In this document: positions 1 to 7,160 of the stretch, one piece after another
Position numbering within the stretch: position 1 is the stretch's first letter
Layout: each line of letters opens with the position of its first letter
NCBI GenBank assembly: GCA_023438885.1
Contig: JAEXPS010000042.1
Span: 1-9,504 of the forward strand
DNA from: Actinomycetes bacterium
Lineage (GTDB): Bacteria; Actinomycetota; Actinomycetes; Actinomycetales; Cellulomonadaceae
Direction of reading: 5' to 3'
Length of the DNA: 9,504 bases
Notes under the pieces: generated by a model
The model's database searches: none
The model's input: only the letters and a program-made list of their open reading frames with translations
What the model was told of the DNA's origin: nothing
Position numbers and translations under genes: made by a program

Positions 1-25
1 CCCCCGCCCCGGCGTGCCGCCGGCG

Positions 26-40
26 CCGCCCGGCGGGCGG
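26..40. terminator. GC-rich hairpin, possible terminator of the gene to the left
   Basis: A perfect 6-bp stem, CCGCCC (26-31) and GGGCGG (35-40), encloses a GGC loop and is followed by TTATGGTT rather than a clean T-run. It lies just before the lipoprotein start, so it could end transcription from a gene beyond the left edge. In DNA this GC-rich a 6-bp stem can arise by chance, hence the low confidence. Confidence 0.25.
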
Positions 41-50
41 TTATGGTTCC

Positions 51-635
51 GTGGTGTTCTGGAGGAGCCTGATCCGCGGGTCTCGTATACCAGCCATGGT
101 GTGCGTCTCGCTCGCCGCGGCCCTCGCCGTGGGGGCGTGCTCGCCGGGCACAGCGCCGCGCTCGACGACAGGCGAGCCCGAGGCGGGTCCCCTGATGACC
201 TCGGCCGTCGGAGACACCGATGCGCCTCCGGAATCGCCAGGCGCCGACGAAGGATCAACGACACCCGCACCGACACCTACCGACTCCCCCGCGAGCACAC
301 CGGCGGCAACGCCGTCGGTGCCACCCTTGCCCAGGGCTCCTGTCGATGTCGCGGTCACGTTCTCGTCCTGGAACGCCGGTTCGCGGGCGGTGGAGGTCTC
401 CGGCTACGCCCCAGTGGTCGAAGCGGCCGGGACGTGTCGCGTGAAGTTGTCCGGCCCCGACGGCGCGACCGCCGAGGCCGAGGTCGCGGCGACCGCGGAC
501 GTCAGCACCACGACCTGCGGTGTCGTGTCGATTCCCCGGTCGTCCCTCTCGGCCGGACGGTGGATCGGCACGCTGACGTACGACTCACCCACCTCGCACG
601 GCGAGGCGGAGTTGTCCCCCATCGAGGTTCCCTGA
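51..635 (+). CDS. Secreted lipoprotein with Pro/Thr/Ser-rich linker and C-terminal beta-type domain
   Basis: Predicted 194-residue membrane-anchored lipoprotein. The N-terminus has basic residues (R5, R10, R12), a hydrophobic Ala-rich stretch and a lipobox ending AVGAC, so C30 is the probable lipidated cysteine after signal peptidase II cleavage. Residues about 31-96 are a low-complexity linker rich in Pro, Thr, Ser, Ala and acidic residues, typical of a spacer crossing the wall. Residues about 97-194 look like a compact all-beta domain with two cysteines (C129, C156) that could form a disulfide. Similar Cys-paired modules occur in actinobacterial secreted proteins, but I cannot name a function. 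The start is uncertain: GTG at 51 or 54 keeps the basic n-region, though neither has a strong ribosome binding site. ATG at 96 would leave only 14 residues before the cysteine and no positive charge. Its TGA overlaps the next gene's ATG (TGATG), so the two proteins are probably made together. Confidence 0.75.
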   Translation: MVFWRSLIRGSRIPAMVCVSLAAALAVGACSPGTAPRSTTGEPEAGPLMTSAVGDTDAPPESPGADEGSTTPAPTPTDSPASTPAATPSVPPLPRAPVDVAVTFSSWNAGSRAVEVSGYAPVVEAAGTCRVKLSGPDGATAEAEVAATADVSTTTCGVVSIPRSSLSAGRWIGTLTYDSPTSHGEAELSPIEVP

Positions 636-2071
636 TGCGCGTAGTCGCCCGTGCCCGTTCGGTCACCGTGGGCATCACCGTCGGCTCCCTGACGATCGCT
701 GCCGGGATCGTCACGGCGCTCGTCGGAACGGCGGCGCCAGCCGTCGCTGCAGACCTGAGCCGGTTCAGCGCCGGACACATCATCACCGACGAGGCGTTCA
801 CCAACTCGACGGCGATGGACGCTGCGCAGATCCAGGCATTCCTCAACTCGAAGGGATCGAGCTGCGTTCCTGGGTCTGACGGCACGCTCTGCCTGAAGAA
901 CGCCCGCTTCGACACGCCCGCGCGGGCAGCCGACGACCGATGCAACGGGTACACCGCCAACGGCAACGAGTCGGCGGCTCAGATCATCGCGAACGTCGCA
1001 GTCTCCTGCGGCATCAACCCTCAAGTGATCCTCGTGACCTTGCAGAAGGAACAGGGTCTGGTCACAGCCTCAGGCTCCGGCCTCTACGCCACGCGGTACC
1101 GGAGCGCGATGGGGTACGGCTGCCCGGACACGGCCGCCTGCGACGAGAAGTACTACGGCTTCTTCAACCAGGTGTATCAGGCGTCATGGCAGTTTCGGAG
1201 TTACGCGCTCAACCCGAGCCGCTACTCCTACCGAGCGGGCGTCGTCAACCAGATCCGGTACCACCCCACGGCGAGTTGCGGCTCTAGCGGCGTGCTCATC
1301 CAGAACCAGGCGACCGCGAGCCTGTACAACTACACGCCCTACCAGCCGGACGCCGCAGCACTCGCCGCCGGGTACGGTGTCGGAGGCCCGTGCTCGTCGT
1401 ACGGCAACCGGAATTTCTTCAGTTACTTCGCGGACTGGTTTGGCTACCCCAACGGCAACGACCCCATCGGAGCCGTGGATACGGTCACCGCCTCGAACTC
1501 GGGTATCACCGTCACGGGCTGGGCACTCGATCCCGACACCACCGATCGGTCGATGGTGTCGATCTACGTCGACTCCGCCGGCGTGACGATTTGGGCAGAC
1601 CAGCCGCGACCCGATGTCGATGCGGTGTACCACCTCGGGCCCAACCATGGGTTCAGCACGCTCGTCCCAGCCAGCCCCGGGCCCCATACGGTGTGCACGT
1701 TCTCGCTCTCGGTCGGCCCTGGTAACAACACATTGCTCGACTGCCGCGCTGTTGTCGTACCCAACCAGCCCCCCGTGGGAGCTCTGGACCCGGTGACGAC
1801 CACGTCCTCCTCGGCCACCATCACCGGCTGGTCGATCGACCCCGACACCAGCGAACGCACCATGGCCGCCGTCTACGTCGACGGCACAGGCGTGACCATC
1901 TGGGCCGACCAACCACGCACCGACCTGACCAGCTACGGCAAGGGCAACAACCACGGCTTCACCTGGACCCTGCCCCTGACCCCCGGCACACACAACGTGT
2001 GCGCCTACGGCATCGACACCACCGGCGGCAACAACACCCTGCTCGGCTGCCGCACCTTCACCACCGGTTGA
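635..2071 (+). CDS. Secreted lysozyme-fold-like wall protein with two C-terminal tandem repeats
   Basis: Predicted exported 478-residue protein. Residues 1-39 form a signal peptide (basic start, long hydrophobic core, cleavage near AVAA before D40). Residues about 45-270 resemble a domain common in secreted actinobacterial proteins, often loosely labelled hemagglutinin or amidase-like. It contains a helix with LQKEQGL (136-142), where E139 sits like the catalytic glutamate of lysozyme/lytic-transglycosylase folds, then AMGYGCPD, YYGFFNQVYQASWQF and IQNQATASLYNYTPYQP, and closes with YGNRNFFSYFADWFG. Eight cysteines here suggest disulfides. Two related repeats follow (about 278-376 and 381-478), each with GW(A/S)xDPDT, GVTIWADQPR, NHGF and a Cys pair 16 residues apart (C354/C370, C456/C472). 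They are probably beta-sandwich binding modules. ATG 635 is fixed by the TGATG overlap with the lipoprotein; in-frame codons further left lie within the lipoprotein gene. Peptidoglycan cleavage is inferred from the fold motif only. A non-catalytic wall-binding role is possible. Confidence 0.8.
   Translation: MRVVARARSVTVGITVGSLTIAAGIVTALVGTAAPAVAADLSRFSAGHIITDEAFTNSTAMDAAQIQAFLNSKGSSCVPGSDGTLCLKNARFDTPARAADDRCNGYTANGNESAAQIIANVAVSCGINPQVILVTLQKEQGLVTASGSGLYATRYRSAMGYGCPDTAACDEKYYGFFNQVYQASWQFRSYALNPSRYSYRAGVVNQIRYHPTASCGSSGVLIQNQATASLYNYTPYQPDAAALAAGYGVGGPCSSYGNRNFFSYFADWFGYPNGNDPIGAVDTVTASNSGITVTGWALDPDTTDRSMVSIYVDSAGVTIWADQPRPDVDAVYHLGPNHGFSTLVPASPGPHTVCTFSLSVGPGNNTLLDCRAVVVPNQPPVGALDPVTTTSSSATITGWSIDPDTSERTMAAVYVDGTGVTIWADQPRTDLTSYGKGNNHGFTWTLPLTPGTHNVCAYGIDTTGGNNTLLGCRTFTTG
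1466..2068 (+). repeat. Two tandem ~98-residue protein repeats within the secreted wall protein
   Basis: Unit 1 is encoded by 1466-1762 and unit 2 by 1775-2068. Both begin (I/V)GA(V/L)D and share GW, DPDT, YVD, GVTIWADQPR, NHGF, PG(P/T)H, VC, NNTLL and CR in the same order, so they are clearly homologous. The DNA has diverged: by my count about 20 of 99 codons in unit 1 end in A or T against about 8 of 98 in unit 2, and unit 2 uses ACC for nearly all threonines. This is an internal protein repeat, not a mobile element. Confidence 0.85.
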
Positions 2072-2094
2072 CCGGAGCGCCATAGCAGCGCCAT

Positions 2095-2118
2095 GCTCGG
2101 CCGAGCCGCACCGGCGGC
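2095..2118. terminator. Inverted repeats between convergent genes, possible bidirectional terminator
   Basis: The 56-base gap between two converging stop codons holds a perfect 12-base palindrome, GCTCGGCCGAGC (2095-2106). A second, overlapping hairpin has stem GCCGC (2105-2109) and GCGGC (2114-2118) with loop ACCG. Neither has a T-tract, which is common for actinobacterial terminators. Position between convergent genes is the main support. Confidence 0.4.
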
Positions 2119-2127
2119 ACGGACCGG

Positions 2128-3282
2128 CTAGCGCCTCAAGAGGTCACGCGCTGCGCGCAGCGGGGACGTAAGCCGCCACGAACGGGACCGCTCGATCGCG
2201 TCCAGGCGTTCCACGTAGGCACGGCGCTCCCGGTCGGCGACCTCTAGCGCCCTGCTCGTCTCCTGCCGGACTGCCTCGAGTTCCCGGCGAGCCTCGATGG
2301 CATCCGAGCGTGTCGCTGCGAGCTCCGCCGCGATCGACTCAGACAGCGCATCGGCGAAGACGAAGGACGAGCCCCCGCTCAGCTCTCGGAAGGGTGCGAA
2401 CCGGCGCTCCCGGTCGAGCACGACGATCGAGTCGTGGAAGTGCACCGCTCCCAGTCCAGTTGCCCAGGGCGACGCCGAGTCGATCGAGGTGTCGTGGAAC
2501 GAGTGGAGGTCGTCCACGCGGTCCCTCGCCCAGGCGAGAAACGAGTCTTGGACGTCCCGGCCGCCGCCGTACGGCGACCAGTACGACGTATGCGTGTCCT
2601 CGATGAGCAGCACGCCGTCGTCCGCGAGCAACGGGAAGAGCGTCTCCGCGGTCACGATCTGCTGGCGCATCGTGTGACCGCCGTCGTCGATCACGACATC
2701 GAAGGGTCCGTGCTTCTCGCTCAGGTAACGCAAGAAGTCAGGGTTCTCCTGATCGCCGATCTCGACGACGAAGGCGTCGCCAGCAGCGCGCCGGGCTGCC
2801 AGGTCGACGTCCGCGCCCACGATCGTCGCGTCCGGGCCGAAGTAGTGCTGCCACATCTGAAGGCCGCCGGCCCGGTACACGCCGATCTCGAGGATGCGAG
2901 CCGCACGGCCCCGGAACCGCTCGAGGTGGCGGTGGTAGATCGGGAAGTAGTGCACCCACTTGTCCAGGACCGCGCCCGACCGGTTTGCCGCGAAGTACGA
3001 GTACAGCGGGTTCTCCCCGTACGCCTGCCACTCGTCTCCTGCGTAGAACGCGACGCGGTAGCACTCGTTGACGAACCTCTCGGCACCCTCGAGACCGCGG
3101 GCCGCGTCTCCGAGCGCGCGTGCCGAGGCGGCAGGGGCGAGGCCGGCGTCGACCGCACCGAGGAGCCCCGTGCGGTCCTCGTCGGTGATCGACGCGGCGC
3201 TGGAGATGAGTTCGCGGGCACGAGCTGCGTCACCGTTGGCCACGGCAAACAGGATCCGCGCACCCTCCGCGCCTTCGAGCAC
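2128..3282 (-). CDS. SAM-dependent (class I) methyltransferase with C-terminal coiled coil
   Basis: 384-residue predicted cytoplasmic methyltransferase, probably O-methylating a sugar of the glycan built by this cluster. Residues about 70-310 form the core: AdoMet loop LEIGVYRAGG (131-140), acidic segment GADVD (156-160), DDGGH (199-203) and IEDTHTSYW (227-235). The last two resemble the metal-dependent sugar O-methyltransferases of the MycE/TylE macrolide type, with D199, D200 and H203 as likely metal or catalytic ligands. Residues about 313-364 are a charged Ala/Glu/Arg heptad-like helix, probably a coiled coil, ending in SRSWRLTSPLR (366-376), a tail often seen on actinobacterial polysaccharide glycosyltransferases and methyltransferases. 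The Ala-rich N-terminal 65 residues are unassigned. The start is GTG 3282, with GGAAGGG about 9 bases upstream. An ATG at 3287 is out of frame. It lies 80 bases after the glycosyltransferase, last in the minus-strand run. The substrate and the methylated position are unknown. Confidence 0.85.
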   Translation of the reverse strand: MLEGAEGARILFAVANGDAARARELISSAASITDEDRTGLLGAVDAGLAPAASARALGDAARGLEGAERFVNECYRVAFYAGDEWQAYGENPLYSYFAANRSGAVLDKWVHYFPIYHRHLERFRGRAARILEIGVYRAGGLQMWQHYFGPDATIVGADVDLAARRAAGDAFVVEIGDQENPDFLRYLSEKHGPFDVVIDDGGHTMRQQIVTAETLFPLLADDGVLLIEDTHTSYWSPYGGGRDVQDSFLAWARDRVDDLHSFHDTSIDSASPWATGLGAVHFHDSIVVLDRERRFAPFRELSGGSSFVFADALSESIAAELAATRSDAIEARRELEAVRQETSRALEVADRERRAYVERLDAIERSRSWRLTSPLRAARDLLRR

Positions 3283-3362
3283 CTCATGCCGCCCTTCCGT
3301 CCCGGGCTCGGCCGGGGCGAGGTGAACCTATCAGAGACCGCGAGTGGCGGGGCCGCAGGGCC

Positions 3363-5897
3363 TCACGCCTTGGTCACTCGCTCGGCGCGGCGCCGGCGGA
3401 CGCGTCCCGCTGCCCGCCGCACGACCTCGCCAGGGCCGCCCTGGCGCCAGTACTGCCTGAAGAGTCGCAGGTCACCGCGAACCGTCGGAGCCTCGAACGT
3501 GGGGAGCGTCCGGGCGCGAGCCTCGCCGATGTCGTAGACGAGGTCGGCCGCCCGGCGGGGCATCCGGCAGAACTCGACCAGGGGCTGAAGAGAGGTGGAC
3601 CACGTCGCGCTTCGTGCATACGCGATGACGCGCTCGCGGGTGGCGGCGACCTCGGCGGCGTCGTAGAGATAGGTCTCGAGCGCGCGCTCGAGAGCCTCGA
3701 GGTCCTCCGCGGGGACGACCTTGCCGAGGCCCTCCTCGGTGATGATGGAGGCGAAAGTGTCGCCATCCGTCGCCACGATCGGGAGACCGGCCCACAGGTA
3801 GTCGAGAATCCTCGTGCGGAAGCTGAACTCGGTCTCGATGTGATGGAAGTGCGTCGAGACGCCGAGATCGGCGTCGAGCAGGAAGTCCGCACGCTCGTCG
3901 TACGGGACCCAGCCGTCGTTGAAGAACACGTGCTTGCCCGTCAGCCCCAGCTCGTCCGACAGCTGACGCAGCTCCCACGCGATCCGCATGTCCGGCACAC
4001 CTGGGTTGGGGTGGCGAAGCCCCATGAAGAACAGCCGCACGTCCGGATGACGCGCCGCAAGCGCGCTCACAGCGCGAACCAGCGTGAGCGGATCGAACCA
4101 GTTGTAGACGCCCCCGCCCCAGATGATGACCTTGTCGTCCGGACCAATCCCGTCGACCGCACCCTTGATCGCATGCCTGCGCTGAACCGGGTGCTCGTCC
4201 GACACCCCGAAGGGAACGACACCGATCAGCGACGACAAGCTCTGGTCCTCGTCGTACACGGTGGGGTTGACGCGACCTTGGCTGGCGAGCTGGCCGAGCC
4301 AGAAGTCGCGCTGCTTGTCGGAGGCACAGAGGACGAAGTCCGCGCGGCGCAGCTGCTCGTTGAGGATGCGCGTCGTCTCGTGAACCGATGCGGTCCTGCC
4401 CTGTGGACCGAGGTCGCGCGCCTGCTCGAGCTGCTCGAGATGGATGGGGTCGTACACGTCCGCGACGAGCACCTTGGAGGACTCCACCAGCCACGGAGCT
4501 GCTTCGAGAAGGAAGCCCTGGAACACGATGACGTCGGCCCAGTCGGTGAGCACACGCAACTTCGGGCCCGCCGCGAACTCCACGTCGAACCCCGCGCCCG
4601 GCACGTCGGCACCGGAGGTCGACACGAGGCGGACGTCGTGCTCCGTCATCAACGACTTGGCGATCTCCCAGGCACGAATCGCCGGCCCGGCCATCCGAGT
4701 CTGGAGCGGCTCGCCGGTGACGACGAGGATGCGCTGCCGCGAGACGAAGAGATCGTCGATCCCGAAGGCGGTGACCAGGGCGTCGTGCCCTGTGTTGTAG
4801 CCCTCGATGGCGTAGGCGGGCTCGATGACGCGACGGAACAGCGGGAACAGCTCGCGGTCGCTGCGTCGTCGGGAACGCTGGAGGTAGGCGCGCGTCTCCG
4901 CGAGCTCGGGAAGCTGGTCGACGAAGTAGTCGATCGCCATGGGGCCGGTCAAGGCCATCTTGTCGACCTCGACGGTGGCGACGTCGTCGCCTCCCGGCGA
5001 CCGCTGCAGGTCGAGCAGGCTCGTGTCCGTCGCCGTCCGCGCGAAGGAGCGACGAACCGACAGCGCCATCGCCGCCGGGAATGCCCGAGCGAGAGATTCG
5101 CCGTCGAGGTTCTTGTACATCGTTAGCAGGGCGTTGCGCTCGAGCAGGTAGCTCTCGCGGTAGTCCCCGAACTTGCGCATCGTCTCGTGGTGCTTGTGGT
5201 ACGCCACCGACCCGGGGACGTACCGCACCCGATAGCCCAGCAGGTTCAGGCGCCATCCCAGGTCGACGTCCTCGTAGAACATGAAGAAGCGCTCGTCGAA
5301 CCCGCCGACCTCGCGGAAGAGGGCCGCCGGGACGAACATCGCTGCACCGGTCCCGAAGAGGACGTCCTTGGGCACGTCGTACTCCGCAGCATCCGGCCTG
5401 CCGACCTCGCGCTTGTAGCCCATGCCGAACCACGTCAGCGAGCCGTCGACATAGTCGATGACCTCGCCGTCCCAGTCGAGGACCTTGCTGGCAACCGCTC
5501 CGACGCTTGAGTCGGCACACAGCACGGCGACCGCGGCCGAGATCCACCCGTCAGCGGGGCGGGCATCGTTGTTGATGAAGCCGACGAACTCCCCCGTCGC
5601 GCGAGCAACCCCGAAGTTGCATCCCCCGGCGAATCCGAGGTTCGCACCCGACTCGAAGACCTTGGCCGAGGGCACGGCTGAACGGATGCGCTCGGCGCTG
5701 CCGTCACCCGAGTCGTTGTCCACGACGATCAGCTCGAGCCGGTCCTCGGGCCAGCCGATGTGATCGAACTCCCGCAGGCACCTGATCGTGTCGTCGGCTC
5801 CGCGAAAGTTCACGATGACGACGGATACGACCCCCAGACGCACCTCAGCCCCTGTCGTCGCGCTCAAGAGTCCCTCCACATGCTGCCCGTCATGCAC
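3363..5897 (-). CDS. Two-domain glycosyltransferase: N-terminal GT2 (rhamnosyltransferase-like) and C-terminal GT4-like
   Basis: 844-residue predicted bifunctional glycosyltransferase acting at the inner membrane face. Residues about 24-260 are a GT-A fold GT2 enzyme: SVVIVNFRG start, VVDNDSGDGS (58-67), FINNDARP (107-114, D111 as metal/nucleotide ligand), GTGAAMF, and FFMFYEDVDLGWR (204-216) with an ED pair as likely catalytic base, as in WbbL-type rhamnosyltransferases. Residues about 265-385 are a linker. Residues about 388-775 are GT-B like: ILVVTGEP, RMAGPAIRAWEIA, VADVYDP, LCASDKQRDFW, IIWGGGVYNWFDP (591-603), VFFNDGWVPY, and the acidic region ETEFSFRTRILDYLWAGLPIV with E688/E690 near the usual GT4 nucleotide-sugar site. 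The C-terminus is Arg-rich and may touch the membrane. The start is uncertain: GTG 5897 is the longest, but TTG 5867 has a better-placed GGAGGG. It follows the ATPase by 57 bases. Acceptor, donors and linkages cannot be read from sequence. Confidence 0.87.
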   Translation of the reverse strand: MHDGQHVEGLLSATTGAEVRLGVVSVVIVNFRGADDTIRCLREFDHIGWPEDRLELIVVDNDSGDGSAERIRSAVPSAKVFESGANLGFAGGCNFGVARATGEFVGFINNDARPADGWISAAVAVLCADSSVGAVASKVLDWDGEVIDYVDGSLTWFGMGYKREVGRPDAAEYDVPKDVLFGTGAAMFVPAALFREVGGFDERFFMFYEDVDLGWRLNLLGYRVRYVPGSVAYHKHHETMRKFGDYRESYLLERNALLTMYKNLDGESLARAFPAAMALSVRRSFARTATDTSLLDLQRSPGGDDVATVEVDKMALTGPMAIDYFVDQLPELAETRAYLQRSRRRSDRELFPLFRRVIEPAYAIEGYNTGHDALVTAFGIDDLFVSRQRILVVTGEPLQTRMAGPAIRAWEIAKSLMTEHDVRLVSTSGADVPGAGFDVEFAAGPKLRVLTDWADVIVFQGFLLEAAPWLVESSKVLVADVYDPIHLEQLEQARDLGPQGRTASVHETTRILNEQLRRADFVLCASDKQRDFWLGQLASQGRVNPTVYDEDQSLSSLIGVVPFGVSDEHPVQRRHAIKGAVDGIGPDDKVIIWGGGVYNWFDPLTLVRAVSALAARHPDVRLFFMGLRHPNPGVPDMRIAWELRQLSDELGLTGKHVFFNDGWVPYDERADFLLDADLGVSTHFHHIETEFSFRTRILDYLWAGLPIVATDGDTFASIITEEGLGKVVPAEDLEALERALETYLYDAAEVAATRERVIAYARSATWSTSLQPLVEFCRMPRRAADLVYDIGEARARTLPTFEAPTVRGDLRLFRQYWRQGGPGEVVRRAAGRVRRRRAERVTKA

Positions 5898-5954
5898 GAT
5901 CTCCCTTGCCGGACGCCGTTCACCATATGCGGTCGCCGGCAGGTGCGCGACGGG

Positions 5955-7160
5955 CTAGGCACGCCGCTCGTCGTCGGGAGTCACTGCCCACGAACCGCCC
6001 AGGCTCACGACGCCGAAGCGTTCCGGCGGGTCACCAGCGACGACGTCGAACCGGAAGGCCTGCGCTCGCAGGTCGTAGGGATGCTGGAGCGTCTCGTCGG
6101 TCACCGCCGTGGCAAGGTCGTAGGTGCCCGGTAGGAGCATCAGGCGTGGCACGACGAGGTCGACGGTTCCCCGACCCTTGGCGACGTCCAGCCGGATGTT
6201 CGCGTCCTTCGTGTTCGGGCCCGAGACGGTCTGGCCCAGCAGGGTCTCCAGGCCGATCCCGAACACGACGTCCTCAATCGGTCTGCCGGCCTCGTAGTGC
6301 ATCCGGATGACGAGCTTGTCCCCCGTGCGGGGGTGCAAACCGTCGTGGATGAGCTCGACATGGTCGATCCGTACCTCACCGGTACCGTGACGGTAGCCGC
6401 CGTCCTCCGTGAGCTCGGTGTCCCGTTCGTCGTGCGAGCTCTCGACGTACCCGTCGACGACCTCGCTCGGCCGGCCGATCGACCGCAGCATGCCGTGATC
6501 GAGCCAGGCAACCTCGTCACACATGTCACGCATCGTTCCGAGTGCGTGGCTGACGACGACGATCGTTCGACCCTCGCGGCGGAAGTGCGCGAACTTCTCC
6601 ATGCAACGGCGCTGAAACTCCTCGTCGCCGACGGCGAGGACCTCGTCCACCATGAGAATGTCGGGGTCGACGTTGATGGCGACCGAGAACCCGAGCCGCA
6701 CGTACATTCCCGAGCTGTAGTTCTTGACGGGGGTGTCGACGAACTGCTCAAGCCCGGCGAACCCGACGATGTCGTCGAAGCGGCGGTCGATCTCCGCTTT
6801 CGTCAGCCCGAGGATGGAGCCGTTCAGGTAGACGTTGTCTCGGCCCGAGAGCTCAGGATGGAACCCGGCGCCGAGCTCGAGGAGGGCAGATACCTTGCCA
6901 TTGACGGTGACCTGACCACGATCGGGAACAAGGATCTTGGCAAGAGTCTTGAGCATCGTCGACTTGCCGGAACCGTTGTGACCGATGAGACCGAAGGTCT
7001 TCCCTTCCGGAATCTCGAACGAGACATCCCGCAGCGCCCAGAACTCGTCGTAGCGCGCCCGGTGGCCGCGCATCAGAGCGATCTTCAACGACTGGTTGCG
7101 CTCGTGATAGATGCGAAACCTCTTGGAGACGTCCTCGACGCGAACAACTGTGTCGGTCAT
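5955..7160 (-). CDS. wzt: ABC transporter ATP-binding protein for polysaccharide export (Wzt type, with C-terminal substrate-recognition domain)
   Basis: 401-residue cytoplasmic ATPase that drives export of a lipid-linked polysaccharide with the adjacent permease. The ATPase domain (about 5-240) shows Walker A GHNGSGKST (60-68, K66), signature YSSGM (148-152), Walker B ILMVDEV (168-174, D172 and E173) and H-loop SH (H205). The ELGAGFHPELSGRDN segment is characteristic of the Wzt/TagH/RfbE export subfamily. Residues about 255-395 are an additional beta-rich domain (GEVRIDHVEL, LVIRMHYEA, VFGIGLET, GTYDLATAV) matching the C-terminal Wzt extension, which in E. coli O8/O9a binds the modified non-reducing end of the glycan. 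ATG 7160 is set by a GGAGGAG (7163-7169 on the complementary strand) just upstream, with only two bases between, and by ATGA overlap with the permease stop, implying coupled translation. Subfamily is confident. The recognised glycan end is inferred. Confidence 0.93.
   Translation of the reverse strand: MTDTVVRVEDVSKRFRIYHERNQSLKIALMRGHRARYDEFWALRDVSFEIPEGKTFGLIGHNGSGKSTMLKTLAKILVPDRGQVTVNGKVSALLELGAGFHPELSGRDNVYLNGSILGLTKAEIDRRFDDIVGFAGLEQFVDTPVKNYSSGMYVRLGFSVAINVDPDILMVDEVLAVGDEEFQRRCMEKFAHFRREGRTIVVVSHALGTMRDMCDEVAWLDHGMLRSIGRPSEVVDGYVESSHDERDTELTEDGGYRHGTGEVRIDHVELIHDGLHPRTGDKLVIRMHYEAGRPIEDVVFGIGLETLLGQTVSGPNTKDANIRLDVAKGRGTVDLVVPRLMLLPGTYDLATAVTDETLQHPYDLRAQAFRFDVVAGDPPERFGVVSLGGSWAVTPDDERRA

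Noticed and set aside
1..72. Possible 3' end of an upstream gene in frame 1, ending TGA at 70-72
   Set aside because: Only 23 codons of Ala/Arg/Pro-rich peptide are visible, with no recognisable motif; a hairpin at 26-40 fits an untranslated gap equally well.
86..91. TATACC as a -10 for leaderless translation from ATG 96
   Set aside because: No -35 is present, and a start at 96 would leave the lipoprotein signal without a basic n-region.
14..634. Long open frame running into the wall-protein gene from the left
   Set aside because: It overlaps the lipoprotein gene in another frame, encodes Arg/Gly-rich composition, and the signal peptide begins only at ATG 635.
1184..2083. 299-residue open frame antisense to the wall protein
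   Set aside because: Low-complexity Gly/Val/Arg composition without family motifs; it is a GC-driven shadow of the sense gene.
2434..3537. 367-residue plus-strand frame opposite the methyltransferase
   Set aside because: Arg/Val/Glu-rich shadow with no motifs; it crosses the stop of one real gene and the start of another.
3840..5126. 428-residue plus-strand frame opposite the glycosyltransferase
   Set aside because: The composition is that of an antisense shadow, whereas the minus strand carries clear glycosyltransferase motifs throughout.
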